From contig NZ_CP082780.1 in assembly GCF_019915265.1 (NCBI RefSeq), positions 930,001 to 994,000 of the forward strand: 64,000 nt of DNA, in the 5' to 3' direction. The notes under the pieces were generated by a model that was not told the origin of the DNA, searched no databases, and saw only the letters and a list, made by a program, of their open reading frames with translations. Positions within the stretch are counted from its first letter, which is position 1. Each line of letters starts with the position of its first letter. The position numbers were made by a program, and so were the translations under genes. Below are positions 19,068 to 29,345 of the stretch, piece by piece. This stretch comes from Bacillus aquiflavi. GTDB lineage: Bacteria; Bacillota; Bacilli; Bacillales; Cytobacillaceae.

Positions 19068-19508
19068 GTGTCGGAGGAAAAAATAAAGCAAGCATTAAAA
19101 TTATTTATTGTACTATCACGAGCTTATAAAGCGATGAATGAACAAGTTAATAAATATATCCAAATGAATGACATAAATCCTACAGAATTTGCTGTTTTAG
19201 AGCTGTTGTACCATAAAGGCAACCAACCTTTACAACAAATTGGCGGAAAAATTTTGTTGGCAAGCGGCAGTATTACATACGTTGTGGATAAGTTAGAACA
19301 AAAAGGATTGTTGCAAAGGTTAGCTTGTTCTCAAGATCGAAGGGTTACTTATGCTCAAATAACAGATAAAGGGAAACAATTAATTGAAAAGATTTTTCCC
19401 GAGCACGAAAAGCATATTTATGAATTAATGTCCGTTTTAACAGATGATGAACAAAACACCATGATTGAATTATTAAAGAAAGTAGGTTTGCAAGCGAAGA
19501 AATATTAG
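19068..19508 (+). CDS. mhqR: MarR-family regulator (MhqR/YkvE-like)
   Basis: The winged-helix repressor of about 146 residues contains NPTEFAVLELLYHKGNQPLQQIGGKILLASGSITYVVDKLEQKGLL, a MarR recognition helix, and the wing DRRVTYAQITDKG. MhqR-type members respond to quinones and electrophiles; the name here rests on resemblance and on its position next to a kinD homologue. GTG 19068 is preferred because an AAAAAGGA site lies about ten bases upstream; ATG 19059 is too close to that site. Confidence 0.75.
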   Translation: MSEEKIKQALKLFIVLSRAYKAMNEQVNKYIQMNDINPTEFAVLELLYHKGNQPLQQIGGKILLASGSITYVVDKLEQKGLLQRLACSQDRRVTYAQITDKGKQLIEKIFPEHEKHIYELMSVLTDDEQNTMIELLKKVGLQAKKY

Positions 19509-19629
19509 TTTTTTACAGGCAGTTTGCATGATGGGTACGTTAAATTTTATATCGGATAGTGTACATAAACGATTATAAAAGCATGGTTTTTTTAAGAAAG
19601 AGATCCAAAAAAATATAGGAGGTAGCTAC

Positions 19630-21324
19630 ATGCGATTTGAAGATTATACTTATAGTCGCCCTAATATAGACAAAATAAGCGAAACATTTCATTACGCTCT
19701 AGATCAATTTAAAGGGGCGGCAACGATTGATGAGCAAAACGAAGCGATGAAAGAGATTAATAGTCTCCGAAATGATATCGGGACAATGTTTAATATTTGT
19801 TATATTCGACATACGATTAACACGAATGATGAATTTTATAAAGTTGAGCAAGACTATATGGATGAAATTTTACCTCAAGTTGAAGGACTAGTATCAAAAT
19901 ATTATGAAGCACTTATTCATTCAAAATTCCGCACTGGGCTTGAAGAGAAATGGGGGAAACAATTATTCGCACTTGCTGAAACACAGTTAAAAACATTTTC
20001 TCCAACGATTGTCCAACTTCTTCAAAAAGAAAATCAGCTTTCCACACAATACACAAAATTGATCGCATCGGCAAAAATTATCTTTGAAGGGGAAGAACGG
20101 ACGCTTGCTCAATTAGGACCTTTTCAAGAGTCTAAAGATCGTAATATGAGAAAAAAAGCATTTGAAGCATATTTTAGTTTCATGGCAAACAATGAAGAAA
20201 TGCTTGATAAGATATATGATGAACTTGTAAAAGTACGGACAGAGATCGCGAAAAAGCTCGGTTATCAAAACTTTGTTGAACTCGGATATAATCGAATGTC
20301 GCGAACAGACTACGATGCTAGGATGGTTAGGAAGTTTCGTGAACAAGTGAAGGAATTTATTGTTCCGATCGTTGTTAAGCTAAAAGAGCGGCAGAGAACT
20401 CGAATTGGTGTCGACAAATTATATTATTATGATGAAGCTGTTAAATTTAAAACGGGCAATGCAGCCCCTAAAGGAAGCCCCGATTGGATTATTGAGAACG
20501 GACGAAAAATGTACCATGAATTGTCAAAAGAAACAGGTGAATTTTTCGATTATTTAATTGATCATCAATTAATGGATGTTGTTGCTAAAAAAGGAAAAGC
20601 AGGTGGAGGCTATTGTACATTTATAGAAAATTATAAAGCACCATTTATTTTTTCGAACTTTAATGGAACGTCTGGAGATATTGATGTGCTTACACATGAG
20701 GCAGGACATGCATTCCAAGTCTATTCAAGCCACGATTATGAAATCCCTGAATATAATTGGCCCACTTATGAAGCGTGTGAAATTCATTCGATGAGTATGG
20801 AGTTTTTTACATGGCCATGGATGGAATTTTTTTTTAAAGAGGATACAGAAAAATATAAGTTTGCTCATTTAAGTGAAGCGTTGATCTTTTTACCTTATGG
20901 TGTAGCAGTTGATGAATTTCAACATTGGGTGTATGAAAACTATGAAGCAACACCAGCTGAACGGAAGAAAGCATGGCAGGAAATTGAGAAAAAATATATG
21001 CCTTATAAAGATTATAACAATCATGACTATTTAGAAAGAGGCGGCTTTTGGCAGCGCCAAGGCCACATATATCAATCGCCATTTTATTATATCGATTATA
21101 CACTTGCTCAAATATGTGCATTGCAGTTTTGGAAAAGAATAATTGATCGTGATCAAGAAGCTTGGACAGATTATGTGAACTTATGTAAGCTTGGTGGAAG
21201 TAAGTCATTTACGGAGCTTGTAAAGGCAGCCAATTTAATCTCACCGTTTGAAGAAGGATGTATAAAATCAGTTGTAAGTGAAATAGAAAACTGGCTTCAT
21301 TCTGTAGACGATCAAGGTATGTAA
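19630..21324 (+). CDS. M3-family oligoendopeptidase (PepF-type)
   Basis: The 564-residue cytoplasmic zinc metallopeptidase has HEAGHAFQ near residue 355 providing two zinc His ligands and the catalytic Glu, with a downstream glutamate in EACEIHSMSMEFF as third ligand. It matches the pepF/M3 oligoendopeptidase group in length and layout and would degrade short peptides. GGAGG precedes the ATG. A terminator shared with the convergent clpE follows. Confidence 0.92.
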   Translation: MRFEDYTYSRPNIDKISETFHYALDQFKGAATIDEQNEAMKEINSLRNDIGTMFNICYIRHTINTNDEFYKVEQDYMDEILPQVEGLVSKYYEALIHSKFRTGLEEKWGKQLFALAETQLKTFSPTIVQLLQKENQLSTQYTKLIASAKIIFEGEERTLAQLGPFQESKDRNMRKKAFEAYFSFMANNEEMLDKIYDELVKVRTEIAKKLGYQNFVELGYNRMSRTDYDARMVRKFREQVKEFIVPIVVKLKERQRTRIGVDKLYYYDEAVKFKTGNAAPKGSPDWIIENGRKMYHELSKETGEFFDYLIDHQLMDVVAKKGKAGGGYCTFIENYKAPFIFSNFNGTSGDIDVLTHEAGHAFQVYSSHDYEIPEYNWPTYEACEIHSMSMEFFTWPWMEFFFKEDTEKYKFAHLSEALIFLPYGVAVDEFQHWVYENYEATPAERKKAWQEIEKKYMPYKDYNNHDYLERGGFWQRQGHIYQSPFYYIDYTLAQICALQFWKRIIDRDQEAWTDYVNLCKLGGSKSFTELVKAANLISPFEEGCIKSVVSEIENWLHSVDDQGM

Positions 21325-21418
21325 GTGAAGCATTAGGGGAGTTCATGCTAAAATAATTTTATCATCTTCTCAAAAAAGCTCTATCAATGAACAATTCACT
21401 ACTTTATTTTTTAAATAG

Positions 21419-21455
21419 AAAAAACGCAGGGGGGTAAATCCCTGCGTTTTTCTCT
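21419..21455. terminator. Bidirectional terminator between the M3 peptidase and clpE
   Basis: AAAAACGCAGGG pairs with CCCTGCGTTTTT across an eight-base loop. T-runs form in both orientations, which suits the two convergent genes. Confidence 0.9.
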
Positions 21456-23607
21456 ATTTTCCATTTGTTTTTAAAACAATTTTTCCGTCCTCAATGATCG
21501 CTTTTAATGATTTTTTATTTGGTTGATCAAGAATAAAGTCTGCAATTTTGTCTTCGAGCTGTTCTTGAATCACACGGCGGAGTGGACGGGCACCAAAAGC
21601 GGGGTGGTAGCCAAGTTCCGTTAGTTTTTCCTTTACTTCATCAGTAACAGTTAAGTTGATTGATTGTTCAGTTAATGTTTGTTGCAGCTCGTTTAACATT
21701 AAGTCAACAATCTCTAATAGATGAGCTTTTTCTAATGTTTTAAATTCGATAATGCTATCAAAACGGTTTAAAAACTCTGGTTTAAAAAAGTTTCCTAGTG
21801 AATCAAGTATATTTGATTCTTCGACAGCGTTATTTTTCTCAAATCCGACTTGGATTGTTCTTTGACCGGTTCCAGCGTTACTTGTCATAATAATGACTGT
21901 ATCTTTAAAGCTGACAGTTCGTCCTTGACTATCAGTTAAGCGGCCATCTTCAAGTATTTGCAAGAACATATGCTGTACGTCAGGATGAGCTTTTTCAATT
22001 TCATCTAATAGAATGATACTATACGGATTACGGCGTACTTTTTCTGTTAATTGACCCGCTTCTTCATGTCCAACATAACCTGGAGGGGAACCGATAATTT
22101 TTGAAACACTATGTTTCTCCATATATTCACTCATATCGAGACGAATCATCGCGTCTTTTGAACCGAATAATTCTTCTGCAAGTGTTTTTGTTAACTCTGT
22201 TTTCCCTACTCCGGTAGGCCCGACAAAGAGAAATGAACCGATTGGTCGTTCTTTCGCTTTCAATCCTGCTCGGCTGCGTCGAATTGCTTTTGCTACTTTT
22301 TTAACAGCTTCTTGTTGACCAATAACTTTGCTATTTAAGTTTTTTTCAAGGTGTTTCATTTTTTGCTGTTCATCTTCCTGAAGCTTACCTATTGGAATTC
22401 CTGTTTTCTCTTCAATAATTTGCTGAATGATTGCTTTACTTACAATTGGCCGTTCATGTTCAGGCTGTGCGTTTCTTGTCTTTTCAAGCTTTTCTTCCTC
22501 ATCCCGAAGCTTTGCAGCTAATTCATAGTTTTCCTGCTTTAATGCAGCTTCTTTTTCTTTATGAATTTCTGCCAAACGTTTTTCAATATTTTCTGTATTT
22601 GGGTTATCTGCTTGTAAGTTTAATTTAGAGCCTGCTTCGTCCATAAGGTCAATAGCCTTATCAGGGAGAAATCGATCTTGAATATATCGGTGTGATAAAT
22701 GAACACACGCTTTAATTGCTTCCTCTGAATAGTTGACTTCATGGAAATTCTCATATTTTGATTGAATTCCTTTTAATATGTCAATTGCTTTGTCTAAATC
22801 TGGTTCTAGAACATGAACAGGCTGAAAGCGTCTTTCTAAAGCTGCATCTTTTTCAATATTACGGTATTCTTTTAAAGTTGTTGCCCCAACTAATTGGAGT
22901 TCTCCGCGTGCTAATGCTGGTTTTAAAATATTTCCTGCATCCATTGAACCTTCTGCCGAACCAGCGCCAACAATTAAATGATTTTCATCAATAAATAAAA
23001 TAATATTTTTTCGATGTTGTAATTCAGTAATTAGCTGTTTCATACGTTCCTCAAATTGTCCACGGATTCCTGTATTAGCAACAAGTGAAGCAACATCAAG
23101 CAAATAAACTTCTTTGTTTTTCAATTTGTTTGGAACTTCACTATTAACAATTTTTAATGCTAGTCCTTCAGCAATAGCTTTTTTACCAACACCAGGTTCA
23201 CCAATTAACACTGGGTTATTTTTATTTCGTCTGTTTAAAATTTCAATGACACGATTTACTTCTTCATCACGCCCAATAACAGGATCAATTAATCCAGCCT
23301 TTGCTAGCTGCGTTAAATTTCGACCGTATTGATCAATAAATCCTCCACCATGCTGGCTGTGTGAAACATTTGCGGAATGATTTTGGTTAAAATGATTTTC
23401 CGGCTGTGGAAAACTTTTAAATAAGTCTTCGAAAGGAAACCCTCCAAAGTTTGAGAAACTATTAAATGATGATCCGAAAGTTGCTCCAAGTTTTTCTCGT
23501 TCAACTTTATAGCAGTCATGACATAGATGATAATGTTTTTTTGCACCGTTCATGTTGACTTGCAAGTTAACGTTCGCTTCATTTGTTTGACATTTTTCAC
23601 AAAGCAT
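21454..23607 (-). CDS. clpE: Clp ATPase ClpE
   Basis: The 717-residue class I Clp ATPase has an N-terminal zinc finger ([13 protein letters not shown]...CHDC). AAA-1 follows (Walker [14 protein letters not shown]; the Walker B region FIDENHL has Asn where DE-H/D is usual), then a UVR-type coiled coil ([21 protein letters not shown]) and AAA-2 ([10 protein letters not shown]). It unfolds substrates for ClpP under heat and stress. ClpE is distinguished from ClpC by the zinc finger and missing N-domain repeats. CtsR operators and a sigma-A promoter lie upstream, and ykvI is divergent as in B. subtilis. Confidence 0.95.
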   Translation of the reverse strand: MLCEKCQTNEANVNLQVNMNGAKKHYHLCHDCYKVEREKLGATFGSSFNSFSNFGGFPFEDLFKSFPQPENHFNQNHSANVSHSQHGGGFIDQYGRNLTQLAKAGLIDPVIGRDEEVNRVIEILNRRNKNNPVLIGEPGVGKKAIAEGLALKIVNSEVPNKLKNKEVYLLDVASLVANTGIRGQFEERMKQLITELQHRKNIILFIDENHLIVGAGSAEGSMDAGNILKPALARGELQLVGATTLKEYRNIEKDAALERRFQPVHVLEPDLDKAIDILKGIQSKYENFHEVNYSEEAIKACVHLSHRYIQDRFLPDKAIDLMDEAGSKLNLQADNPNTENIEKRLAEIHKEKEAALKQENYELAAKLRDEEEKLEKTRNAQPEHERPIVSKAIIQQIIEEKTGIPIGKLQEDEQQKMKHLEKNLNSKVIGQQEAVKKVAKAIRRSRAGLKAKERPIGSFLFVGPTGVGKTELTKTLAEELFGSKDAMIRLDMSEYMEKHSVSKIIGSPPGYVGHEEAGQLTEKVRRNPYSIILLDEIEKAHPDVQHMFLQILEDGRLTDSQGRTVSFKDTVIIMTSNAGTGQRTIQVGFEKNNAVEESNILDSLGNFFKPEFLNRFDSIIEFKTLEKAHLLEIVDLMLNELQQTLTEQSINLTVTDEVKEKLTELGYHPAFGARPLRRVIQEQLEDKIADFILDQPNKKSLKAIIEDGKIVLKTNGK

Positions 23608-23635
23608 AATTTTGACCTCCTTTATGATTTTTGAC

Positions 23636-23690
23636 CTTGACTATCTTTGACCTTTGATTATATTATACTTTGATCTTCTTTGACTTTCAA
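23636..23690 (-). promoter_or_regulatory. clpE promoter with tandem CtsR operators
   Basis: On the minus strand, TTGAAA (23690-23685) and TATAAT (23667-23662) are separated by exactly 17 bases. One CtsR-type repeat, AGTCAAA-GAA-GATCAAA (23685-23669), fills the spacer. A second, GGTCAAA-GAT-AGTCAAG (23652-23636), follows the -10. Each has one mismatch to the RGTCAAANANRGTCAAA consensus. Extra GTCAAA half-sites lie at 23630-23636 and next to the ribosome binding site. Confidence 0.85.
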
Positions 23691-23845
23691 CTACTATTTT
23701 TTAATTTTTTTGGTGATCTGCATATAGTTTTCCTTAAATTACATTGATAAAGTTTTACTTTTCCTACTATGAAAAAAGAAGTTACAGTATGCTCGTCATT
23801 GATTGTCCTTTTCCTCATATATTGAGAATATAGGGAGGAGATATT

Positions 23846-24892
23846 GTGAAAATCAATTGGGGGGCTGCTCTACAAATTGCTGCTGTATATGTCGGAACTG
23901 TTGTTGGGGCAGGCTTTGCAACTGGGAAGGAAATCGTTGAATTTTTTTCAAGGTTTGGCTTTTTCGGTTTAATTGCCATTATGATGAGTGGTTACTTATT
24001 TATTTTTTTAGGGGTAAAGATTATGAGGCTTGCTGTAAAAATTGAAGCAACCTCTTATCAACAGTTAACTGAATTTTTGTTTGGGAAAAGATTTGCAATG
24101 ATTGTTAATGTTTTATTACTTTTAATATTATTAGGTGTATGTGCTGTTATGCTCTCAGGAGCAGGCGCTGTTTTTGAAGAACAACTTGGTTTATCTAAAT
24201 CAACAGGGGTATTTTTTACAATCGGACTTTCGCTCGTTGTCATGATGGTTGGAATAAAAGGGTTGTTTGCGGTTAATACTTTTGTTGTTCCGATGATGAT
24301 TGCATTTAGTTTTATGTTAATGATTTTATCAATGAAGCTGCCTAATTTTTTGGAAAATATATTATACATTCCGTATGTCGCTGATGGATGGAAATCAGCT
24401 ATAGCTCCGTTTACATATACGGCTTTTAACCTTTCATTAGCACAAGCTGTTTTAGTGCCAGTTGCGAGTGAAGTTAAAGATGAAGCTGCAATTAAATGGG
24501 GCGGTATCATCGGAGGAGCAGCATTAACGCTGATTTTATTTTCTAGTCACTTTACTTTAGTAATGCTTCCAAACTTTGAAGTGTATGATATCCCAATGGC
24601 AGTTATTATGAAAAGCCTTGCTTCAGGTTTTTATTGGATTTTTGTATTAATTATTTATGGTGAAATTTTCACCTCTATTATTGGCAATGTCTTTGGGATA
24701 GAAAGGCAGATGAAAAGCCTGATCTCTACCCCTAGATTTATTATTATAGCGGTTATTTTTACTATTACTTATTTCATTAGTCTCGTTCATTATGGCAGAC
24801 TTTTATCATACTTGTATCCGCTGTTCGGTTATATTAGTTTGATTTTTATCGTGTTGTTATGGATGAAGCCATATCCAACAAAAAGCCATTAA
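23846..24892 (+). CDS. ykvI: YkvI-family membrane protein
   Basis: The 348-residue protein has about ten hydrophobic segments. It begins KINWGAALQIAAVYVGTVVGAGFATGKEIVEFF, a GAGFATG motif typical of LeuT/APC-fold transporters and of the YkvI family. The substrate is unknown. The GTG start is preceded by GGGAGGAG. It is divergent from clpE, the same arrangement as in B. subtilis, which supports the name. Confidence 0.8.
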   Translation: MKINWGAALQIAAVYVGTVVGAGFATGKEIVEFFSRFGFFGLIAIMMSGYLFIFLGVKIMRLAVKIEATSYQQLTEFLFGKRFAMIVNVLLLLILLGVCAVMLSGAGAVFEEQLGLSKSTGVFFTIGLSLVVMMVGIKGLFAVNTFVVPMMIAFSFMLMILSMKLPNFLENILYIPYVADGWKSAIAPFTYTAFNLSLAQAVLVPVASEVKDEAAIKWGGIIGGAALTLILFSSHFTLVMLPNFEVYDIPMAVIMKSLASGFYWIFVLIIYGEIFTSIIGNVFGIERQMKSLISTPRFIIIAVIFTITYFISLVHYGRLLSYLYPLFGYISLIFIVLLWMKPYPTKSH

Positions 24893-25212
24893 TTTTTAAG
24901 AGGGTACTGACCTGCACGAAGCGAAGGAGGAGGCTCGTGGTTCGTCCCCCTGGAACGGAAATCAACGTGTTCCAAAAAGGCGAGTAGATGAACGACAAGT
25001 CGCTCACCTACTCGCTATGAAATTCCTTGAGGACTTTTTTAGTGCCCTCATTTTGAGAGGACTTTTTTAGTGCCCTCATTTTTAAGGGATTTTTGCTCCG
25101 CTTATAAATTCTATAAAGAGTCAAAAGCCTCTTAAAGTGATATTAGCTAAAATGTACGGTAAAAAGTATACGAGACTGTGGTCTCACACGAATGATTGTT
25201 TAGCACAGCCCT
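24893..25212. repeat. Intergenic region with hairpin sequence and a tandem repeat
   Basis: No gene is seen. Two near-identical 26-base units (GAGGACTTTTTTAGTGCCCT and the following CATTTT) lie at 25029-25054 and 25057-25082, period 28. Upstream, GCGAGTAG...CTACTCGC (about 24981-25016) and GGAAC...GTTCC form inverted repeats in a GC-richer patch. The patch may be an intergenic repeat family or an RNA structure; I cannot tell which. Confidence 0.6.
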
Positions 25213-25824
25213 TTAGTAGAGCGGCAAAAAGATAAAGATCATTAAATCAAACGTTAAATGAGAAACGATAATAAGAGGGATACTTCTTTTCCATGTGTAT
25301 AGTGCACCCCAAAAAAGTCCTCCAACAAATGCAGCGAGAATGAGAATTGAATGACCAGCATATATTTGCACAGAAGCATAAAGAAGTGCAGAAACAAATA
25401 TACTTATCCAAATATTTGTATATTTCAATATTCTTTTTTGAATAAATCCTCGCCAAAAGATCTCTTCTCCAGGTATTAAAATGAACAATAAAACAATGTA
25501 ATGCCATAGCTCGGTTGGGGCATAACGATTATAAAGCCTTGAAACTTGTTTAGAAAATGGCAAATCAAAAAAGTTGATCATGCTATTGCCAACCCAAAAT
25601 ACCGTATATAATAATAGGCCAGAAATAATCCCATAAAATAAATAATTTGAAACAGGTGCTTGGTCATCCATTTCTTCATTTAAAATAGAATAACTAATTA
25701 AAAATAACATGGAAGCAGAGAAAATATACCAAAATACTGACTTATCTTCAAATGTTAAAAACAATAGAAGATGCGCAATAAAAAATCCGATAATTAATCG
25801 AAGATCGGATGCGCATTTTTTCAT
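25213..25824 (-). CDS. CPBP-family intramembrane metalloprotease
   Basis: The membrane protein of about 203 residues has six or more hydrophobic segments and the CPBP/Abi motif 1, PGEEIFWRGFIQKRIL (EExxxR). A Phe/His-containing motif GGLFWGALYTWKRS and HLTFDLMIF follow. Relatives are CAAX-type proteases or bacteriocin self-immunity proteins. ATG 25824 is chosen because AAAGGAG lies nine bases before it; a start at 25848 would be upstream of that site. Confidence 0.85.
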   Translation of the reverse strand: MKKCASDLRLIIGFFIAHLLLFLTFEDKSVFWYIFSASMLFLISYSILNEEMDDQAPVSNYLFYGIISGLLLYTVFWVGNSMINFFDLPFSKQVSRLYNRYAPTELWHYIVLLFILIPGEEIFWRGFIQKRILKYTNIWISIFVSALLYASVQIYAGHSILILAAFVGGLFWGALYTWKRSIPLIIVSHLTFDLMIFIFLPLY

Positions 25825-26161
25825 GTCTTCAAACTCCTTTCTTAACAAGAAACAATTTCTATTTTAACAAATATTAAATCATATTTGTACGGAAAAGAAT
25901 TCTTTTTAAGCTTGTTTAATGATATTTTTTAAATAATGTTTAAATAATGTTAAAATTATTCATAGTTATGTCTAAATAGTGAACGAAACGACAAATCATT
26001 TCGAAAAAAAGGATTTATGTATAGAAAAATCGAAAAGGCCGCTTTCAGGCATTGCCAATTTTAATTATGGCATTAGAAATACCTTACTCACGGCATGTCT
26101 TTTTAATTTGGTATTGACAGCGTTTGCATAAGTAATACTGAGGAAAAGCTTTCTTTCTTTA
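25825..26161. other. Intergenic region without a recognisable gene
   Basis: The stretch is AT-rich with no open frame of note. A GC-richer segment near 26035-26130 may be a relic, but I could not identify it. Confidence 0.4.
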
Positions 26162-26350
26162 CTAGAAAGCAGACTCTTTAATTACTTTGTAATTTTTATG
26201 GTTAACAACAGTTCGTTGCTCTAAATCAAGTTCACGGTAATTGTCCATGTAAGTTACATCAACAATAACAGAGTTTTCATTTACTTTTTCAACAATTCCT
26301 TGTAATCCATCTTTAAATTCAATCACATTCCCTACTTCCGCCTTTTTCAA
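26162..26350 (-). CDS. ykvS: YkvS-type DUF2187 protein
   Basis: The 62-residue protein reads MKKAEVGNVIEFKDGLQGIV, then a segment around NSVIVDVTYMDNYRELDLEQ and VVNHKNYKVI, closely resembling YkvS (DUF2187, an SH3-like beta-barrel fold). Its function is unknown. The TTG start has a GGGGAG site upstream. Its position after clpE-ykvI agrees with the B. subtilis order. Confidence 0.85.
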   Translation of the reverse strand: MKKAEVGNVIEFKDGLQGIVEKVNENSVIVDVTYMDNYRELDLEQRTVVNHKNYKVIKESAF

Positions 26351-26481
26351 ATTTAATTCTCCCCTTTCTATCCATTTCTTTTTTGATTGAACTATAAATA
26401 ACAGTTTGCACTACTTGGGGATTTTAGTAAAGGAAAATGTAAAAGTTGTGCAAATATTTATCTGCAAAAAACCCTAGATGG

Positions 26482-26620
26482 AACAAAGTTAATATTAGAA
26501 ATAAATGCCCAAAAGACTACTTGAAAATGCTTGTCAGTTGAAGCGATAGGTAAAGAGACGGATATAGTTCATGAGCTAACAACAAAATGCAAGTAACGAA
26601 CAATGCGAGCGTTTATTAAT
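26482..26620 (+). repeat. Dispersed intergenic repeat, copy A
   Basis: It begins ACAAAGTTAATATT and contains AAAAGACTACTTGAAAA, CTTGTCAGT, TAGTTCATGA, AAAATGCAAGTAACGAA and ATGCGAGCGTTT. The same series recurs in copies at 29073, 50184 (short) and 58503, with only the head present at 48350. No reading frame is conserved. Confidence 0.75.
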
Positions 26621-26680
26621 AGTTAAAGAGACCACTGTAGAAAACTATCCGCTTTTTTTTGAGCATAGTTTTTTCGTTAA

Positions 26681-26835
26681 AAAAAGACACCTTCGATGTG
26701 ATTTTTCATATTTAAGGTGTCTTTTTCTTTTACCTACATTTTCTCTTTTTCATTTAATAGCTTAATGATTCGTTTGAGATTGGCCGCGAAGTTTGTGGTC
26801 GCCCCTTAAAAGTGCATGTTAAAATATGGGGTTTC
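26681..26835. terminator. Hairpin terminator and possible transposase fossil beyond the MMPL gene
   Basis: AAAAAGACACCTT (26681-26693) pairs with AAGGTGTCTTTTT (26714-26726) around a 20-base loop, consistent with a bidirectional terminator. Between 26740 and 26835 the minus strand translates to TTNFAANLKRIIKLLNEKEK, which looks like the C-terminal tail of a transposase. That identification is weak. Confidence 0.55.
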
Positions 26836-26849
26836 TAAATGAACTTCAT

Positions 26850-29000
26850 TTATAGTTTAGACTGCTGTTTAGTTCGAACAAATGGCATCCACCAGTTCCA
26901 ATGGCCGAGCAGTTTCATTAAACTTGGAACGAGAAGAAGTCGAATAATAGTAGCATCTATTAAAATAGCAATCGCAATCCCAATTCCTATTTGTTTTACA
27001 GGAACAACACCTGTGAATGCAAATGCACCTGTAATGACAATCATAATTAAGGCAGCGTATGTAATTATTTTACTAGTTAATGCAAGCCCTTTTGCTGTTG
27101 CTTCATCATTATCATGGGTTTTTTGATACAATTCATGAATTCTTGAAATTAAAAACACTTCATAGTCCATACTAAGTCCAAATACAAGACTAAATACTAA
27201 AATTGGAATGACTAAGGCGATGTCTGTTTCATGCAAACCAAAATGACCGCCTTGGAAAAGCCAAACTAAAATACCGAAAGTTGATAATAAACCGATTGTA
27301 TTCATCAATATTGCTTTCAGAGGAATAATTACTGATCGAAAAGCTAGCATTAAGATGAAAAATGTTGCAATGACGATAATGGCAATACATAATGCAAATT
27401 TGTCCCCAATTTCATCATAAATTTCTTGATTAAACTTTACTTCACCCCCAAATAGAAGAGGGATATCAGTTTCTTTATTACTCCAATTACGTACCCACTT
27501 TTTTGCTTTCTCTGATGTCGCTTCAGTTTTAAGATGTACAGGAAGTAACAGTTTGTCATCTTTAACGAATTGATCAAGAATAGGTTGTAATGCTGTGCTT
27601 GTTTCACGATTAGACAAAGCCTTTGCCAGCTGTTCACTTGAATTTATTTGACTTAATCCATAAATAGATTCAACTTTTCCAACTAGTGAGTCCTTTTCAA
27701 ACATCTTTACTAAATCTTTTAACTGGTCTAAACCATCTCTATCTGCCCAGCCATCTTTTCGTTCAGCAACTACATACACGATACTTTCTTTTTTGGGCTG
27801 GAATTCTTGTTGAATTTTTTCTATCGCAATTCTAGATTCGTAGTCTTTTGGAAGAGAATCTGCTTCAGGTATTGATAAATTAATATTTTTAACTGGTAAA
27901 ATCGCTATTGTTAAACTAATAAGCGCTGTAACACTAATAAGTATTGGTCTTTTCATCACTCCATATGCAAATCGAGTCCACCATGACGTATTATGACTGC
28001 GTGGCTTTATGATCATCCAGCGGTTAAGATGATTCCCTAATAATAATAGTATTGAAGGAAGGAGCGTAATCGCCGATATTGCTGATATTGCGATCACGAT
28101 CATACCTCCTATCGCAATCGTTTGGAATATATCAATTTTAATGAGCATCATCGTTGCAATCCCGATAAATACACAAACAGCAGAAAAAACAATCGATCTT
28201 CCTGCTGTTTGAATCGTTGTTTCAATAGCCTTAAATTTATTGTTATGCATTATTAATTCTTCGCGATATCGATGGATAAATAGCAATGCAAAATCAATAC
28301 TAAGGGCAAGACCAATCATCGGTATAATGTTTAAAATGAAAATAGATAGCGTCATTTTTTCCCCTATGAAGGTTAACGTACCGAAAGAAGCAATGACTGT
28401 AATGACACCAAGTATAATGGGAACAATTGATGAAAGGATACTGCCGAACGCTATTAGCAGTACGATCAATGCCACCGGTAATCCAATCATTTCTGCCCGC
28501 ACTAAATCATTTTGGCTCGCTTTGTTAATATCTTCATTTAGGACTGGAGCTCCTGTTAAATTCACATTTTCTTTATGAGCAATTAGTTTTCGAATCTTTT
28601 GTACTTCATGCTTCATATCTTTTTGATCTTTATCAAACATGATAATCGCATATGAAATGTCATTCTTTCTCAGTTCTTGATTAACGTTAGGTGATTGAAT
28701 CCCCATAGTAATATTCAATTTCTCGACTTCTTCAAGTGTAGTGTCGATTTTTTCTTCAAATTCTGATTTTGATTCTTTTTCAGCTTTTTCAAATAATAAG
28801 AATAAAGTTGAATTTGGAAAATTAAATGTTTCGATTAACTCTTTCTCAACTGTTTTAAAATCTCCACTCATTTCAAAACCATCGCCATGAAGAAGAGAAG
28901 GGAGTTGGATTGCAAAGTATCCTAAGACAATTGTGATGACGATCCAAAAAGATAAGATCCATTTATAAAACCGCGAAACAAATGTTGAAATACATTTCAT
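26850..29000 (-). CDS. MMPL/RND-family membrane transporter
   Basis: The 716-residue protein has two MMPL halves, each with one leading helix, an extracellular domain and five further helices. Diagnostic stretches are ALSIDFALLFIHRYREEL and VFGLSMDYEVFLISRIHELY, whose Asp residues in the membrane are typical of proton-coupled RND-like exporters. It probably exports lipids, drugs or peptides; the substrate is unknown. AGGAG lies upstream of ATG 29000. Repeat copies flank it on both sides. Confidence 0.9.
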   Translation of the reverse strand: MKCISTFVSRFYKWILSFWIVITIVLGYFAIQLPSLLHGDGFEMSGDFKTVEKELIETFNFPNSTLFLLFEKAEKESKSEFEEKIDTTLEEVEKLNITMGIQSPNVNQELRKNDISYAIIMFDKDQKDMKHEVQKIRKLIAHKENVNLTGAPVLNEDINKASQNDLVRAEMIGLPVALIVLLIAFGSILSSIVPIILGVITVIASFGTLTFIGEKMTLSIFILNIIPMIGLALSIDFALLFIHRYREELIMHNNKFKAIETTIQTAGRSIVFSAVCVFIGIATMMLIKIDIFQTIAIGGMIVIAISAISAITLLPSILLLLGNHLNRWMIIKPRSHNTSWWTRFAYGVMKRPILISVTALISLTIAILPVKNINLSIPEADSLPKDYESRIAIEKIQQEFQPKKESIVYVVAERKDGWADRDGLDQLKDLVKMFEKDSLVGKVESIYGLSQINSSEQLAKALSNRETSTALQPILDQFVKDDKLLLPVHLKTEATSEKAKKWVRNWSNKETDIPLLFGGEVKFNQEIYDEIGDKFALCIAIIVIATFFILMLAFRSVIIPLKAILMNTIGLLSTFGILVWLFQGGHFGLHETDIALVIPILVFSLVFGLSMDYEVFLISRIHELYQKTHDNDEATAKGLALTSKIITYAALIMIVITGAFAFTGVVPVKQIGIGIAIAILIDATIIRLLLVPSLMKLLGHWNWWMPFVRTKQQSKL

Positions 29001-29072
29001 CTTTACATATACTCCTTATACGAATTTTTCACTTCTTACTCTATTATGATAAAAAAATTTTAGAAAAGAAAT

Positions 29073-29222
29073 ACAAAGTCAATATTTGAAGTAAATATCC
29101 TCTTCAGACTACTGGAAAAAGCTTGTCAGTCAAGGCACGTAGTACGAAACAGAAGCGAATAGAACATATCGTTCATGACCTGATAACGAGGTGCATGCAA
29201 CGATGAATGCGAGCATTTGTCA
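29073..29222 (+). repeat. Dispersed intergenic repeat, copy B
   Basis: ACAAAGTCAATATTTGAAGT opens this copy, followed by CAGACTACTGGAAAA, GCTTGTCAGTC, GCGAATAGAAC, CGTTCATGACC and AATGCGAGCATTTGT in the same order as copies A and E. It lies between the divergent MMPL gene and ilvD, in a gap that holds no gene. Confidence 0.75.
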
Positions 29223-29345
29223 ACAACTACCTTCGTTATAATGACATAATTTTAAGAAAAACTCACAATAACCCATTGATTAATGATAAAATATTCAAAT
29301 AATCAAAAAAATTATGGCGACTCGAGGTGCTATTAAATAAAAAAA

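Noticed and set aside
25029-25082. CRISPR array
   Set aside because: Only two repeat units with a two-base spacer are present and no cas genes are in the window.
29225-29345. T-box or other leader riboswitch upstream of ilvD
   Set aside because: The leader is short and AT-rich, with no T-box motif (TGGNACCGCG-like) and no terminator/antiterminator pair.
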